NCBI RefSeq assembly: GCF_042453785.1 | Contig: NC_091668.1 | Location: forward strand, 1,433,501 to 1,497,500 | Direction of reading: 5' to 3' | DNA: 64,000 nt | Source: Malus domestica | Taxonomy: Eukaryota > Streptophyta > Magnoliopsida > Rosales > Rosaceae | Part shown: in pieces, positions 33,363 through 45,302 of the stretch | Position numbering within the stretch: position 1 is the first letter of the stretch | Layout: each line of letters opens with the position of its first letter | The notes under the pieces: model-generated | What the model was told of the DNA's origin: nothing | The model's database searches: none | The model's input: only the letters and a program-made list of their open reading frames with translations | Position numbers and translations under genes: made by a program

Positions 33363-34874
33363 GTGTGATAACCAATTTTTCAAGAGATAATAAGTGTAGC
33401 ATTACTTTTTGTCAATTAAAAAGTGAACCACCCGTTTAAAAAATAAACATCCGTCCAATAAGAATTTGCCAAAATAAGCATGTGAAGCAAACATGGCCCA
33501 TGGTTGTGTAAATTGATCGAGAATTTGTACGGAATTTAAACTCGCAGATTTTTTTCAAGAAAGCTAACGCTAAGAATTCTATCTATCTAAATTATATTTT
33601 ATAAATCATATAATGTGGTTATTAATGATTTGATTATCACATAAGTGTTGATTAACGTGCTTATTTTCTATTATTAATAACACATCACACAATTCGTTAA
33701 TTGATTTAAAAGATTGGTCTATCTAGCATTTTTTTTTTCCAGGTGCAACTGTGCTAGTAGGGTTAGCATTAGGGGGTGCGTTTAGTCTCACAATGGGTTA
33801 GTAATAATGTGGTTCAAATTTGTCTTTGATAAGAATTGAACCTAAGACCTCTCACTTACAAATGAAAATGAATACTACTAGACCGTAGTACTAAATGGTT
33901 CACTCTTCCACTTCTTTAGTATAAATAATATCCGTTTATTTGAAAGAAAAAAAAAAGTTTTGAAGATTACTAGCTTAGCTTGACATGAAATTCAAATATC
34001 CAAACCAAAAGGATTTTTATATATTCTTGGAGATCTCTTAGACAATTAACTGGACCCCACAACAAAATGACCATTTACTCGACAGTCGCTAGGGTTTCTC
34101 TCCTCATTTGGCATTCAGTCGACACTCGCTAGGGTTTATCTCCTCATAATCACACTTCACATCGATGTTAATCACACTTCACATCGATGTTAACCACACT
34201 TCCCAAAAAAAAAATTAAAACAAAAAGAAAACCTTCTGTTTAATGTTTATCCACCAAGATTTTTATATTTGGACTACCAGTCAAAGTGGATATTTCATAC
34301 ATGATTGGACTTTGAGGTTTTTCCTTATGAACAAATCACAATTTTCGACTAGATATGTCGTATACAAATAACAATTTTCGATGTTCACCAAATAAATAAA
34401 TAAAATAACAATTTTCGACTAGATATGTCGTATAAAATTTGTATGTATTCAGATTTTGAACTTAAAACAAAGTGTTACGTGTGTATACATTTTTATTTTC
34501 GAGATTTTAACGAATTTAATTTTGTATGTATACAGAGACAAAGGCACATAGAACCCAATGGGAGAGTGTCCTCAACTTATATGCATTTTATTTCACTCTC
34601 GTCAACAAACACAGCACACTTCATTGTATACTCTAATTCCACATGTATACATATCAAACTGTAATTAACAGAATAATTGACTCGTGGCAAGCAATGTTGA
34701 TGCGTAATATAATCAACAAACTAAATGCGTTTGCAGTGATGTTGGACCGTATGAGGTTTTAATTATACCAAGACAAAACCAAACGAGCTTTCGAGTTTTG
34801 TAAATGAAAGTGACGCTGCATTTGCCCATACGACATAAAACATAGTGCCTCAAGACAAAACATGACCATCTCTC
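33363..34874. other. Intergenic, no gene seen
   Basis: AT-rich DNA with a copy of the aacaaacgatatta-type dispersed repeat (about 33760-33903) and short local duplications: cgctagggttt near 34089 and 34130, cacacttcacatcgatgtta twice near 34150, and caattttcgactagatatgt at 34340 and 34410. No coding region is supported. Confidence 0.5.
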
Positions 34875-35090
34875 TAGAATGAGGATTTTCTCTTCATTTT
34901 TTTTTTCAAGGATTCAAAAATCTTTTAATCGTATCCGTTTATTATAAATCGTACGGTTAATTTTTATCAGATACTATATATATTTAATTTTGTATAAAAA
35001 ATTTAAAATAATTTATGATCACTGAATTGACACGATTAAAAAATCTCCTAGATCCTCATAAAGAGGATCACGAGAGAATCCTCATTCATC
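34875..35090. mobile_element. Foldback MITE, copy 1 (diverged)
   Basis: An imperfect inverted repeat of about 215 bp: tgaggattttctc on the left, gaggatcacgagagaatcct on the right, and an AT-rich centre (tatttaattttgtataaaaa). It shares arm and centre sequence with the foldbacks at 43501-43718 and 46412-46636. The exact ends and target duplication were not resolved. Confidence 0.6.
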
Positions 35091-35494
35091 TTTCCATGCC
35101 TTCCTGTACTTTTTTTTTTGCTTTTTTTTTTGTCAATTGCCTCTCTGTACTTATCTTTCCACATCCGAACGTCAACTTCTTTATCATTAACCATCTACTT
35201 AAAATTTCTCTACCTTCCATTCCAATGTCACCCCTCTTGATTAGTGACTTCTTTTATATGATCGTCGTAACTTTACCTGTCGATACAAGTTCATTCATGT
35301 TATAACATGCTCTAAATTCCTTTTAACATGCATGATGGTATAAATTCATTCCGCGTGATGTTACACAGGCTTAGCCAAGTTCCCCTAGCATGCATGGTTT
35401 TATAAATTCATTCCGCATGATTGTGTAAGTTCACTCCCCGCGTGATGTTACACCACTCTGGCTAGGTCAATAACAAACGGACACTGCTTCGTCG

Positions 35495-35626
35495 CTGAAC
35501 ATTGCAGCAGGAGGTCCTGCTTACACCCAATCTCAGATGAACACGTGTTCAAGTTTTAATCAAAACTTAAACATGTGTTCATCCGGAATTGGGTGTAAGC
35601 AAGACCTCCTGTTAAAATGTTCAGAC
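35495..35626. repeat. 132-bp near-perfect palindrome
   Basis: The left arm from ctgaacattgcagcaggagg through cttacacccaatct and acacgtgttcaag is mirrored on the right as cttaaacatgtgttc, attgggtgtaagc, gacctcctg and aatgttcag. The arms are about 60 bp with few mismatches and a very small loop near 35560. The RNA or single strand would form a long hairpin, so it may be a small foldback MITE or a small-RNA source. It lies about 0.6 kb beyond the 3' end of the BBX21-like gene. Confidence 0.85.
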
Positions 35627-36226
35627 CCAAATCTTATTCATAACAAACTATGTCACTCGTCCAAATTATAACGCATATATCTATAACATGACGTGCCAAT
35701 ATAACCGTCACACATTTAAAATCTTTATCGAAAAAGTACTCTTCAGTCATATCGACTAAATCTTTCCTACCATTTCCCGAAAATCTTTTCACTTCTCCAA
35801 TTCCACACATTTCAGATACAGAAAGCAAATGAAAAATCACAGAAAGTTGCAGTTGACATTTACATTGATGCTTGCATTCCGAAATAAGTACAAAGGGGGG
35901 AGAGAGAGAAGAGGAAGATGAAGGACCCCAACTGAGTTTGTTGAAAGCCTTTAAAACTCCCCTCATACAAAAGTGGGAAGAAGAGACCGAAGTAAAACCA
36001 CAAGGAAAAAAAAAAAAAACAAACAAACAAACAAACGAAATCCCTGCGTTAAAATTTACTTCAGAAGGATTGAAGGATTGGATCTTGTGAGGCTTAATTC
36101 TAAATGGGTGATTTCCGCACACCATTTTTCTTCGTCTGCGCTCCTTCGAGAATCAAGCGACAAAAACATAAAGCGCAGAAGGAGAAAAAAGTGTGCGGAA
36201 ATCGCTTCCCACTCTAATTTGTTGTA

Positions 36227-37508
36227 TCATAAAGGTCTGAACCTCTTGGAGCCAAGAGACGGAGGACTGATCTGAGGAACTGTGAAGCCATCGTCCATCC
36301 AGAGTCTTTTGCCGGCATTCATGTTTGTACCCTCCTTTGTCTCTTTGAACCCGACGAACCCACCGCCCACCTGTGAATACTGATGCGGAGGAGCTTGCGG
36401 TGCCTGCGGGACCCACATCCCCATATTTTCCGATGAGAAAGAGTTCAGATTGCTTCCCGGATAGGCATCGGAAAACGGCAGCATCATATCGTTGTCGGCC
36501 TGCCATCACCAATCAAAAAAATGCAAAATGTCAGATCCAGCAGGCTAATTAACTAATTGATGACCAATCATATCGTTTCCGCAAACTCATCCTCTCTTAT
36601 TGTCGTTAGGATGAAATAAATCAAACGAGAATCGAGAGACTAAAATAAACAGAAGTGTGCAGAAATCATTTCTGGACGGAAATTTCAAAATATTATAGCG
36701 AAGAACGAGATCAATCAATGCAAACCTTAGAGAAACCAAAGGGGGCAGAAGAAAAATCAAGAAAGTCCTCAACGTGCCAGCCCGGAAGCGTCTCTATCAA
36801 GTACTCCGATATGCTACTAGTCGCACCCACCAAATTTCCACCGCCTTTGTTGCCTGCAGCGCTTGAAGTTGAATTCCTGGCAGCAACTGGAGGTGGGTTT
36901 GGATTTGAAATTGGAGGGGAGGAGGCGGAAACAGATTCCTTGGTCAAAGGTTGATGCTTTTTGAGATCGGTAGCGGCGGTTTCAGAACTAGCAGTTGCTA
37001 CAGTTGGCGGCGGTGGAGATTCGTAAAGGGCGGAGGTGGCGGAGAGCTTAATACCTGTTAGAAGAAATCGGTTGTGCTTCAGGGTGTGCTCGTTGGCGTT
37101 GTGAATTGAAAGGTCGCACTCCCTGCAGAGAATCGCTCTGTCCTGCTGACAAAACAAGAAGGCTCTTCTCTCCTGTAGATCAAGATTAAGAAACCCAAAT
37201 CAGAAAATCGAGCGATCATGCGCGCTAACTAGTTAGTAAGTTAATATCTTTCCCGGATGGAGAATTAAAGGGAAGGAGGGAAGATATATATAGTAACAAT
37301 CGAGCGGTAACCTAGTTAATACCTGACAGATATCACAGACGGGGAACTCCTTAGAGGAGGGGTGGATGAGAGAGAAGCGGTGGTGCTTGGAAGCGAGCTT
37401 ATTGGCATGGTGGACACGGTGGTCACAGGCGTCGCAGAGGGCGGCCTCGTCGGCGGTGCAGAACACCGAGGCATCGTCCTTGTTACACACATCACACTGG
37501 ATCTTCAT
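36227..37508 (-). CDS. BBX21: BBX21-like double B-box zinc finger protein
   Basis: Three exons on the minus strand (37323-37508, 36726-37172, 36227-36499) join in frame to 301 codons, near the length of Arabidopsis BBX21. Two tandem B-boxes fill residues 1-107: box 1 CDVCNKDDASVFCTADEAAL... with KLASKHHRFSL, and box 2 CDICQERRAFLFCQQDRAIL... with EHTLKHNRFLLTG. A Ser/Pro/Asn-rich linker, the conserved ISEYLIETLPGWHVEDFLD motif (about 180-200) and a C-terminal DDGFTVPQISPP motif with the Val-Pro pair used for COP1 docking complete it. There is no CCT domain. Relatives work with HY5 in the nucleus to promote photomorphogenesis and anthocyanin genes. A CT run at 37704-37724 lies in the 5' flank. 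BBX20 is the main alternative name. Confidence 0.93.
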
Positions 37509-39237
37509 CAGTTTGAAGTTCCAAAACAGGAAGAGAAGCTAAACCTAAGGGAAGTAGGTAAAGAGGGGAAAGATGGAGGCAGTGGGAGTGGAAGTTCTCT
37601 GAAGAAAACAGGGGATAATTAAAGAGAACAAATATAAGGAGGGTAAAAAGAACTGGAGAGTAATAATATAATATCTGGGAAATCTTGGGGAGCCATTTAT
37701 GGCACTCTCTCTCTCTCTCTCTCTAACTTTTACCAGAGCCAGGATGGTGGGAGTGAGTAAGTAAAAGGAAGGGATGCTGAGAGGTTGGGAGGTTGTTGCT
37801 TTATTAAATGGTTTTGGTCAGTGAATATTCAACAAATTACAGTAATCCAGTTTTAGCTATATGAAGTGAGTGGGATAAAAGTTCCAAATGTTTTGGGGTT
37901 CGTTTGTTTACTATTTTTAGTTATGGATAAGCTTTGGTTCCCGTTTTATTGTTTTTTATTTCCGGCTTTGGTAATCGGTTCCACTTTAGGCCAAAGTTGC
38001 ATTTTTTGCTTAAGCACCCTCGAGTGGTGGTAATCCTCACTTCGGAAGATTCTCTGAAGTAGGTGGCAAGAGAGGAAGTGAGCAAATCGGGTAGGATTAC
38101 CGTATAGGACAGTTTTCTCACATGCTAAAATTGACTTACGTGCAACACAAACGCTAATGTGACTAATGTGATAATATAGATGCATGAGAAAGTGAAAATA
38201 TGTTGCAATTTGTGATAGTTTGAGACATTGTCAAATTGTTATTTTAGTTTTATGTCAATCTGTTTTTTTATATGTATTAGACTCTGTTTATAAAATAAAT
38301 GAATCACGTGATGACATTGTTGTAACTAAATTTTCTTCTCCTAACGAAGTGCATCTTTCTTCCTTTTGTTTCTTTCTCAAATTGCTCTTAATCAATCGAG
38401 AAATAATCGGTTCATCGTGAATTTCAAGTAACGTAATCTATTTTTTATTTTTTGTTTATTCTTTCAATAATACCTTTATACCCCATTTTATGGGACCACC
38501 TTATTATACGTACCCATGCTGGCTCGACATTGCAAGTTGCAACTGATACCATGTGATCTCCAAATCTAGGAGGAGGAGGGCTTCGTTTATCGGAACAAGA
38601 CCTCGAGCCTGCTAACGTTGCTGGCTACTACTTCCTCGCCACCCCACTCCACCACACACAGAAAGTAAACTTGAAAATTCGTTTCATAAATGGTGGTGGT
38701 GACAAGACAAGAGAAGATATCATGTGATCTCGGAAAAGAATAAGGGACCTTTCATAGTTCATGCTCATATATAATTGGCGAAAGTGACCAAATTGTGCTT
38801 TCCCTTTGAGGTTGGCATGCATGTATATATATAAAAGCATAAATGAACAAAATAAGCTCACGCACGCATGTGAAACTACTAATTCTAGCACTCTTCAATA
38901 AGATATATCATGTGTTTTTGGTAATAAATACTTGATATCATGTTCAAATCAACATTAACAGTAAAAAAAAATATCAGTAATGTTTTTACAACCGAAAAGT
39001 CAAATCTGATATGACATGACATGAATTACCCGCTCACCTTTGCTGGCAAAATTGACAACAACTTCAAATCTTTTTTTAAATTGATTATTAAATGCATTTT
39101 ATTACTTTAATAATAGTTTAATGTAATAAAATAATAATATAATATGACATATCAAATGAAAAGAAAAACTTGTATCAAATGTCACATAAACTGTCAAATT
39201 TAAATTTTATGTTTAAAATTTAGCTCTACAAGCACAA
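37509..39237. other. 5' flank of the BBX21-like gene and intergenic DNA
   Basis: The first 0.4 kb is the leader and promoter of the B-box gene on the minus strand and includes a (CT)n run (37704-37724). Beyond that is AT-rich sequence without coding signal or bounded element. Confidence 0.5.
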
Positions 39238-39246
39238 AATTAACTA

Positions 39247-40150
39247 GGCTAAATTGGATTAATGGTCCCCGTGGTGAGAGGGTAATTGGAAGATAGCCCC
39301 CGTGGTGAAAAAATTCGGATTTAAACCCTCGTGGTGAACTCTGTTAGGATTTAAGCCCAAAATTAACATTTTCCTCATCTGTCGGTTAACCCATTCAACC
39401 TTCATAACCAAAAGAGAAAAAAATCATTCATCCAAGGCTATGAATTTGTTGATCCATGCTTCGATTCCATTCAAAGATCTTTTGTCCATTAATCAGTGAA
39501 TTCCCTAAATATGCCCATTTGAGAAAAAAATGATTTCAAAGAAGATCCTTCAATTGTCATATTATAGAAGGATTGTGATTTTCTGCTCGCAAAAAGCAAA
39601 ACGAAAATGAATATTACAATTATAAACAATAGGAGGAGAAAATTGGCGATGAAAATCCAAAATACGTAGTGGTTTCATTTGCAAGGAAATGGGTTTCTTC
39701 TGTTGGATGCGTCTATGGAGATTGAAGAAACATGAAAATGGGTTTCTCTTTTGGATGGGAGATGGATTTGGATTTTTTTGGTGCCATTTGTTTTATGGTA
39801 AGAATGTTGCTACTTTGATTGCACTCCCTATCTCAATGCTCACACAAATTTTCTTTCTTTTGCTTTTCTGATCAAAAGATTGAGGTTGCAGCTATTCAAA
39901 TACGAGACGCGGGGAGAAAAATGCAGGACAAATTGAGATTGAACACATACTTCGTGGTTTTAAAATCCAATGAAATCTTTGGGGGAAGGGTGGGATTGTT
40001 AATTTTGGGTTAACGGAGAGTTTACAGAAATGTTAATTTTGGGCTTAAATCCTAATAGAGTTCACCATAAGGGTTTAAATATGATTTTTTTCATCACAAG
40101 GGCTATCTTCCGATTACTCTCACCACATGAACCATTAATCCAATTTAGCC
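39247..40150. mobile_element. Non-autonomous MULE with long TIRs
   Basis: A 904-bp element whose ends are long inverted repeats of about 130 bp: ggctaaattggattaatggt on the left, and the reverse complement of the right end is the same with small changes. Both arms include the rc-matching stretch gttaattttgggcttaaatcc. Flanking 9-bp repeats aattaacta (39238-39246) and aaataacta (40151-40159) fit Mutator-like insertion. The inner 0.6 kb shows no recognisable gene; a captured host fragment cannot be excluded. Confidence 0.85.
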
Positions 40151-40159
40151 AAATAACTA

Positions 40160-42590
40160 TTAACTTATTGTGATGCTGGAATATTATTTTATTCTGAAGC
40201 ACTAAATAATAGAGGTCCTTTGTGGATGCTAGAACCTTTTTGAGCAAATTGATTACATATTTATATATAATACAATATAATGTTGCCCTATAGGGTTCTG
40301 GTAGTGGAGTATTACAGAAAACATATTATTTGTTAATGTCATATAATATTACTGTCTAATGAGATATAATTAAGTTACGTTTATTAGGAATTAAGGATTA
40401 CAATCTAATGAGATCTAATTAAGTTATTTTTATTAGGAATTAAGGATCATGGTGCAGGGGCGGTTGGACTTAGAGACCAAGGTGGTCTCATGATCATATG
40501 AAGTGCAGAAAATATACATGTGAAGGCCTTGTAAGGACATTTCAAATGCTTGGTATGAGTCATTTTTGTGCATATACTAAGGGTTTGATGTAATGCCTGC
40601 TAAGCATATCTCGACAGATTGTGTTAAAAACACTCGACAAATTCTCTCTATATCAATCATTAGAATGTTTCGGCATATGTCGATATCTGTTGAAATGTGC
40701 GCAATTTGATTTGGTTGACGACAACAAGGTCATCAAGTATTCAATGAAATACCTATGGAATAAACTGAAATTTTTTTACACACTTCACGCTCTGTTTCTA
40801 TCTATAAACTTGTATTTAACACTATGACCCTTAATATTTAAATCTTGAATCCGCCGCTTTGCACTTTGCAATTGGGGCATGGGTGGCTTAAATTTTGAAT
40901 TTATGAAATCATGCACGTCTTTATGGTAGCATGGACAAGTAGGCCAGATTGAGCCTGCATCTCGGCCGTCGAGTATATGTACATACCGAAAACCTCCTCA
41001 TGTTGCTAGTACTACTGAAATCTATTTATGCACCTTTGTTTTGTTTTGTTTTTTTTTTTTTTTTTGTGTGGGTGTTTTGTTATATTAAAGAGTTTCGAAC
41101 TTAGACCTAATTTATATCAATCACCGAACTCATGCCAACGACTACTAACCCTAATAAGTACAATTTGATTAATTTTGCCTTTTCGTTTGGATACAATTTT
41201 ATGCATCCTTTACCTTGCAGTTCTTCTTTTTTTTTTAAACGAACATTTGACCTTTAATTTTTATACAAATATTTTCTTGGAATGGCAGTATGGGGGCAAT
41301 ACTCGAGAATCCTATATGTCCTTTTATTGCTAAAGATCAACCTTATTTTAATATCAAGAAGGAAGTTGAAACGTTTAATTCAAAAAATTGGTAATAGTTC
41401 AAGGGAGTGACCGAATTCGTCCTAATTCTAGACTAACTCCAATAATGACGTGCAAAGTTTTTAACTTTTCAACGTAAAATAACAATCCTCATCCGCAGAC
41501 ATTATAAGTGACATTTATCTATACAAAAAAAAAAAACATGATTGTTGATTAATTAGTAATTAATGAATAATTTAGTAGCAAAAGTACATATTCTTTTGGA
41601 AAAATTTGTACGAAATTAATTTCAGCTTGTTAAAGTTCGATGGCAAGTTGCTATCATGAATAGAATATTGGCCATACCTGTAAGAATTTGAAGTTTTGAT
41701 GAAAAGAGGGAATCGGTCACCGGGCAGCATCCTACCTATTTCGGACAAGAAACAGTATTCCGTAGATTTTTCCGGAAATAATTTGAAGCTTTATCGTGCT
41801 TTGTTCATTCAAATGATTATTCTATGATTGTTAATTTGTTAACTAGTTTGATAAATAAAGTATATATCTAAAAATATCTAGCCCATCAAGTTGACTAGAA
41901 CCCCATGATAAAGATCTAGCTAGATAGCTACAAATTAACGCACACTACTAGTACATAAAAATGAGGATTCTAAATCAATAAGGTTTTCCTCTCTCAATCT
42001 TACGAGAATCGGATAAACGTTTATCCTACACTATTTTATCTTTATTTTACAAAAAGACTATATTTAAAATTTTTGTAACTTTTCAATCACAAAAGAACAA
42101 CATATTCATTGCGTGAAGACTACTACATATCAACCCATAATATGAATTTAACTTATCACCTTAATGTCAACATCTAAAATGGTTCCAAGTATCCATTAGC
42201 CAAGCATAAATGAGAAAAACATTTATTAATCGCTAAAAATATATTTGAAGCACTTTTGCTATCAATTTACATCATGTCATATAGGAATTGGCATTTTGAT
42301 TGAAAAACATAAATATTGTCTTTTTTATTGTTATTGATGATTTATACTTTTTTTACTTTCTTTCAGAGATGCTCTAAGCAGCATGTATATTTTGAGGGTG
42401 TGTTTAGATGAAACAAACTGGATTAGAGAGAAGTGTGTATATTTTGAGTGTATTTTTACTCTTCTTTTGGAGATTCTTGCAGTTATTAACCCTCTGATAT
42501 GAAAGTCGACAAAATGGATTAAGAGAAGAGAAATGCAGTTATTTCCCCTTGAAGACATAAAACCATTTTACAGGCTCACCAGTAACCATT
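40160..42590. other. AT-rich intergenic DNA
   Basis: Contains two tandem 50-bp units (40355-40404 and 40405-40454, each starting tctaatgagat). A possible degenerate hAT relic lies between ggggcggttggac (40457) and gaatccgccgctttg (40860); no matching target duplication was found. No gene is supported. Confidence 0.45.
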
Positions 42591-42593
42591 TTA

Positions 42594-43444
42594 GAACAAG
42601 TCCACCCCTAAGGACTTTGCGCCAACACCCAGCGCATTTATCCACTCAAATGAACAGTAATAGACTGGAGTGAACAGTAATAGGCCAAGACATCTCCACC
42701 CCTAAAAAAATGCGCTGGCACCCAGCGCATTTTTTGGTGTGTTTTTTTTTTTTAAGTTTATTTCGGATAAGATTTTTAACCAATTTCAGATAAAATTTCA
42801 AATAAACTTAAAAAAAATACACACTAAAATCAAATTACATACTCATCAAATAAACTATAAAAAAAAACACACTAAAATGAAATTACATAAACTCATCAAA
42901 TACACTTTATTCTTCAACCACAAGTTTTTTGGTATTTTTTTTCACACAAAAAGTATATGAAAGCTTTGGTAGAAAGTGTAGAAAATATTGAAATGTGGTG
43001 TAAGGTGGAAGATGAGAGTTAGGTATTTATAGAAAAAATAAATAATTTTTTTTTAAAATTTTATGTATTTTTTAATATTTTTTCTGTATGTTTTAATAAA
43101 TTTTAATTAGTTAATTAACGTGGATCGTTGATCTGTGATCGGACGGTATATTTTAAAAGTAAAATTTAAATTTTTTTTACCATTGGAAATCCAACGGTCT
43201 AGAAAAACTAGCCGTTGGAAATCCAACGGATATAAGCATGCCACGTCGCTGATGGGATCCGGAGCACAAGTGGGCTGACAGCCCTGTCGGCTACTCGCGG
43301 CAGTGCCTGGCCCTGTTTTTGTGCTGGTCCATTGCCTAGCTCGGGCTGGGTACCAGTCAAAATGAGGGGTGGACTTGGTTGACAGGGTGCTGGCCCTGTT
43401 TTTGTGCTGGGTCCTGGGCAAAATCCACTGGGGTGGAATTGCTC
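42594..43444. mobile_element. PIF/Harbinger-type non-autonomous element
   Basis: An 851-bp element with terminal inverted repeats gaacaagtccacccc and, from the right end, gagcaattccacccc. It is flanked by the 3-bp target duplication TTA (42591-42593 and 43445-43447). A partial second copy of the left end (ctccacccctaaaaaaatgc) occurs inside near 42693. The interior is AT-rich and non-coding. A paralogous empty site lies at about 43735-43815, where the flanks read through without the element. Confidence 0.85.
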
Positions 43445-43500
43445 TTATATGATAATATTTTAATATGATTGTTTCTGATATATGTGATAATTTAACCCAA

Positions 43501-43718
43501 CAGATCCTCTTCAGATCCTGTTAGTGAGGATCATATGAATCCGTGAATCATGTCCATTCATCGTACATCATGCGGTCAGTTTTTGTCAGGTACTGTTTGT
43601 GTTTAATTTTAAATACAAAAATTTTAAATGATTTTTTACCGTACGATGTACGATGAACGAACACGATTCACGGATTCCTAAAATCCTCACAAAGAGGATC
43701 CGGCGAGAATCCGGATTC
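43501..43718. mobile_element. Foldback MITE, copy 2
   Basis: A long hairpin-forming repeat. The left arm carries ttcatcgtacatcatgcggt and the right arm accgtacgatgtacgatgaa, with gatcctcttcagatcc and caaagaggatccgg towards the ends. The centre is tgtttaattttaaatac. It is the same family as 46412-46636 and 34875-35090. Exact borders are uncertain by about 10 bp. Confidence 0.75.
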
Positions 43719-43811
43719 TAATTTAACTAGTTGTTTAAAACCATTTTATAGGCTCACCAGTCACCATTTTATATGATAATATTTTTTTTCTTTCTGACAT
43801 ATGTGATAATT

Positions 43812-44104
43812 TGTGACATCCACATCGCTCAAGGAAATGGATTCTATAAGCTTTATATGTATATTATCATCTCTACCCAGCACGAGGCCTTTTGGGGACT
43901 CACTGGCTTCGGATTCCATTGAAACTCCAAAGTTAAGCGAGTTCGGGCGAGAGCATTCCTAGGATGGGTGACCCATTGGGAAGTTCTTGTGTGAGTTCCC
44001 AGAAACAAAACTGTGAGGGCGTGGTCGGGGCCCAAAGTGGATAATATCGTGCTACGGTAGAGTCGAGTCAGAGATGTGGTGGGAGCCCGGTCTGAGATGT
44101 GACA
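43812..44104 (-). mobile_element. Cassandra-type solo LTR carrying a 5S rRNA segment
   Basis: A 293-bp unit beginning tgtgacatccacatcgc and ending gagatgtgaca, flanked by the 5-bp target duplication taatt (43807-43811 and 44105-44109). It contains the 3' half of 5S rRNA (aagttaagcgagttcgggcg, then ctaggatgggtgaccc), the hallmark of Cassandra TRIM elements described in land plants. No internal region or second LTR adjoins, so it is a solo LTR. The orientation given is a guess; the 5S sense strand reads on plus. Confidence 0.85.
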
Positions 44105-44504
44105 TAATTTAACTGGTTGTTTTGATATAGGCCCTAGAACTTATATTATTGAGTAAATTATAGTTTGCACTCTCAAGTTTTTGTTTAATTTCAAATTCAT
44201 ATAATGTATTTTAACTTTTTTCAATCTCAAACAACGACTATGATTTCGTTCCCAGAAACAAAACTGTGAAGGCGTGGTCGGGACCTAAAGTGGACAATAT
44301 TATGCTACGGTAGAGTCGAGTCAGGAATGTGGTGGGGGCCCGGGCTGAGATGTGACATAATTTAACTGGTTGTTTTGATATAGGCCCTAGAACTTATATT
44401 ATTGAGTAAATTATAGTTTGCACTCTCAAGTTTTTGTTTAATTTCAAATTCATATAATGTATTTCAACTTTTTTTCAATTTCAAACAACGACTATGATTT
44501 CGTT
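43995..44504 (+). repeat. 253-bp tandem duplication including the LTR end
   Basis: Unit 1 (43995-44247) starts gttcccagaaacaaaactg inside the Cassandra LTR and ends ctatgatttc. Unit 2 (44248-44504) repeats it with a few substitutions, so a partial LTR tail and 140 bp of flank are present twice. It post-dates the LTR insertion. Confidence 0.9.
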
Positions 44505-44926
44505 ACAAAAACTTGAGTTTTTGGGTGGGCGGGGGCGGTTGGGTTTTTTGTTCACTTTGTTGTTTGTTTTTAAAAGAGTTTTTTTTTTTAATTTTATTTT
44601 GTGACAGTAACAATGTTAAAGTGAGAGTTTATGAGTGGATATATGCCACGAAATTAGGCGCATAGACGCCACAATTCTTTTCAGGGGGTAGAAGATTTGA
44701 ACTCAGTATTTTAAGTATTCAGAAACTGCAAAATGGGTAGTCAAACAAAATTTATAAATTTGCTTATGTGGAGTTTTATCATTGAGTTTTATTTAAGCAA
44801 AAAAAAAAAAAAAACTATATATAGAGAAACTTGAATTTCAGTGTTTGAAGTCAAATTTTTGGTAATTTAAATGCGGTTAATTATAAATAACTCATATTAG
44901 AAAAAATTACACCATAACTAAATAAT

Positions 44927-45293
44927 GGTTTTTTAGCTAAAGTGGTTCCTGAGATTTGCATAGCTCTTTACTTTGGTCCATGAGATTTGAAATAGATAGA
45001 ATTGGTCCCTAAGTTTGTCCACAATCAATCATTTTGGTCATTCTGTGAAAAATCTCCATAAAATAAGGGTAAAATGACAAAAATGCCCTCAAGTTTGTCA
45101 AATCATTTTGCCCTATTATTTTTTAATTTGAGGGTAGTTTTGTCATTTTGATCCTTATTTAACATAATTTTTTACCCAATGACTAAAATGATTGATGGTG
45201 GACAATTTCAGAGACCACTTATATTGATTTCAAATCTTAAGGACCAAAGTGATGAGTTATGCAAATATCAGAAACCATTTTGACTAAAAAACC
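44927..45293. mobile_element. MULE-type foldback MITE
   Basis: A 367-bp element with the perfect 9-bp target duplication ctaaataat (44918-44926 and 45294-45302). The arms of about 150 bp are inverted copies: left ggttttttagctaaagtggt, right reverse complement ggttttttagtcaaaatggt, each followed by a ttggtcc-containing stretch. It is non-coding. Confidence 0.87.
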
Positions 45294-45302
45294 CTAAATA
45301 AT

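Noticed and set aside
35634-36125. 163-codon open frame on the minus strand downstream of the B-box gene
   Set aside because: No family resemblance and a poly-Phe run from a T-rich tract; it fits the 3' untranslated region of the BBX21-like gene.
39689-39871. 60-codon open frame inside the MULE element
   Set aside because: Low-complexity Phe/Trp/Leu content; no family match.
40457-40862. Second hAT-like element with ggcgg ends
   Set aside because: The ends are only loosely inverted and no 8-bp target duplication could be found.
43890-44020. Possible functional 5S rRNA gene
   Set aside because: Only the 3' half is present and it is embedded in a Cassandra-type LTR with a 5-bp target duplication.
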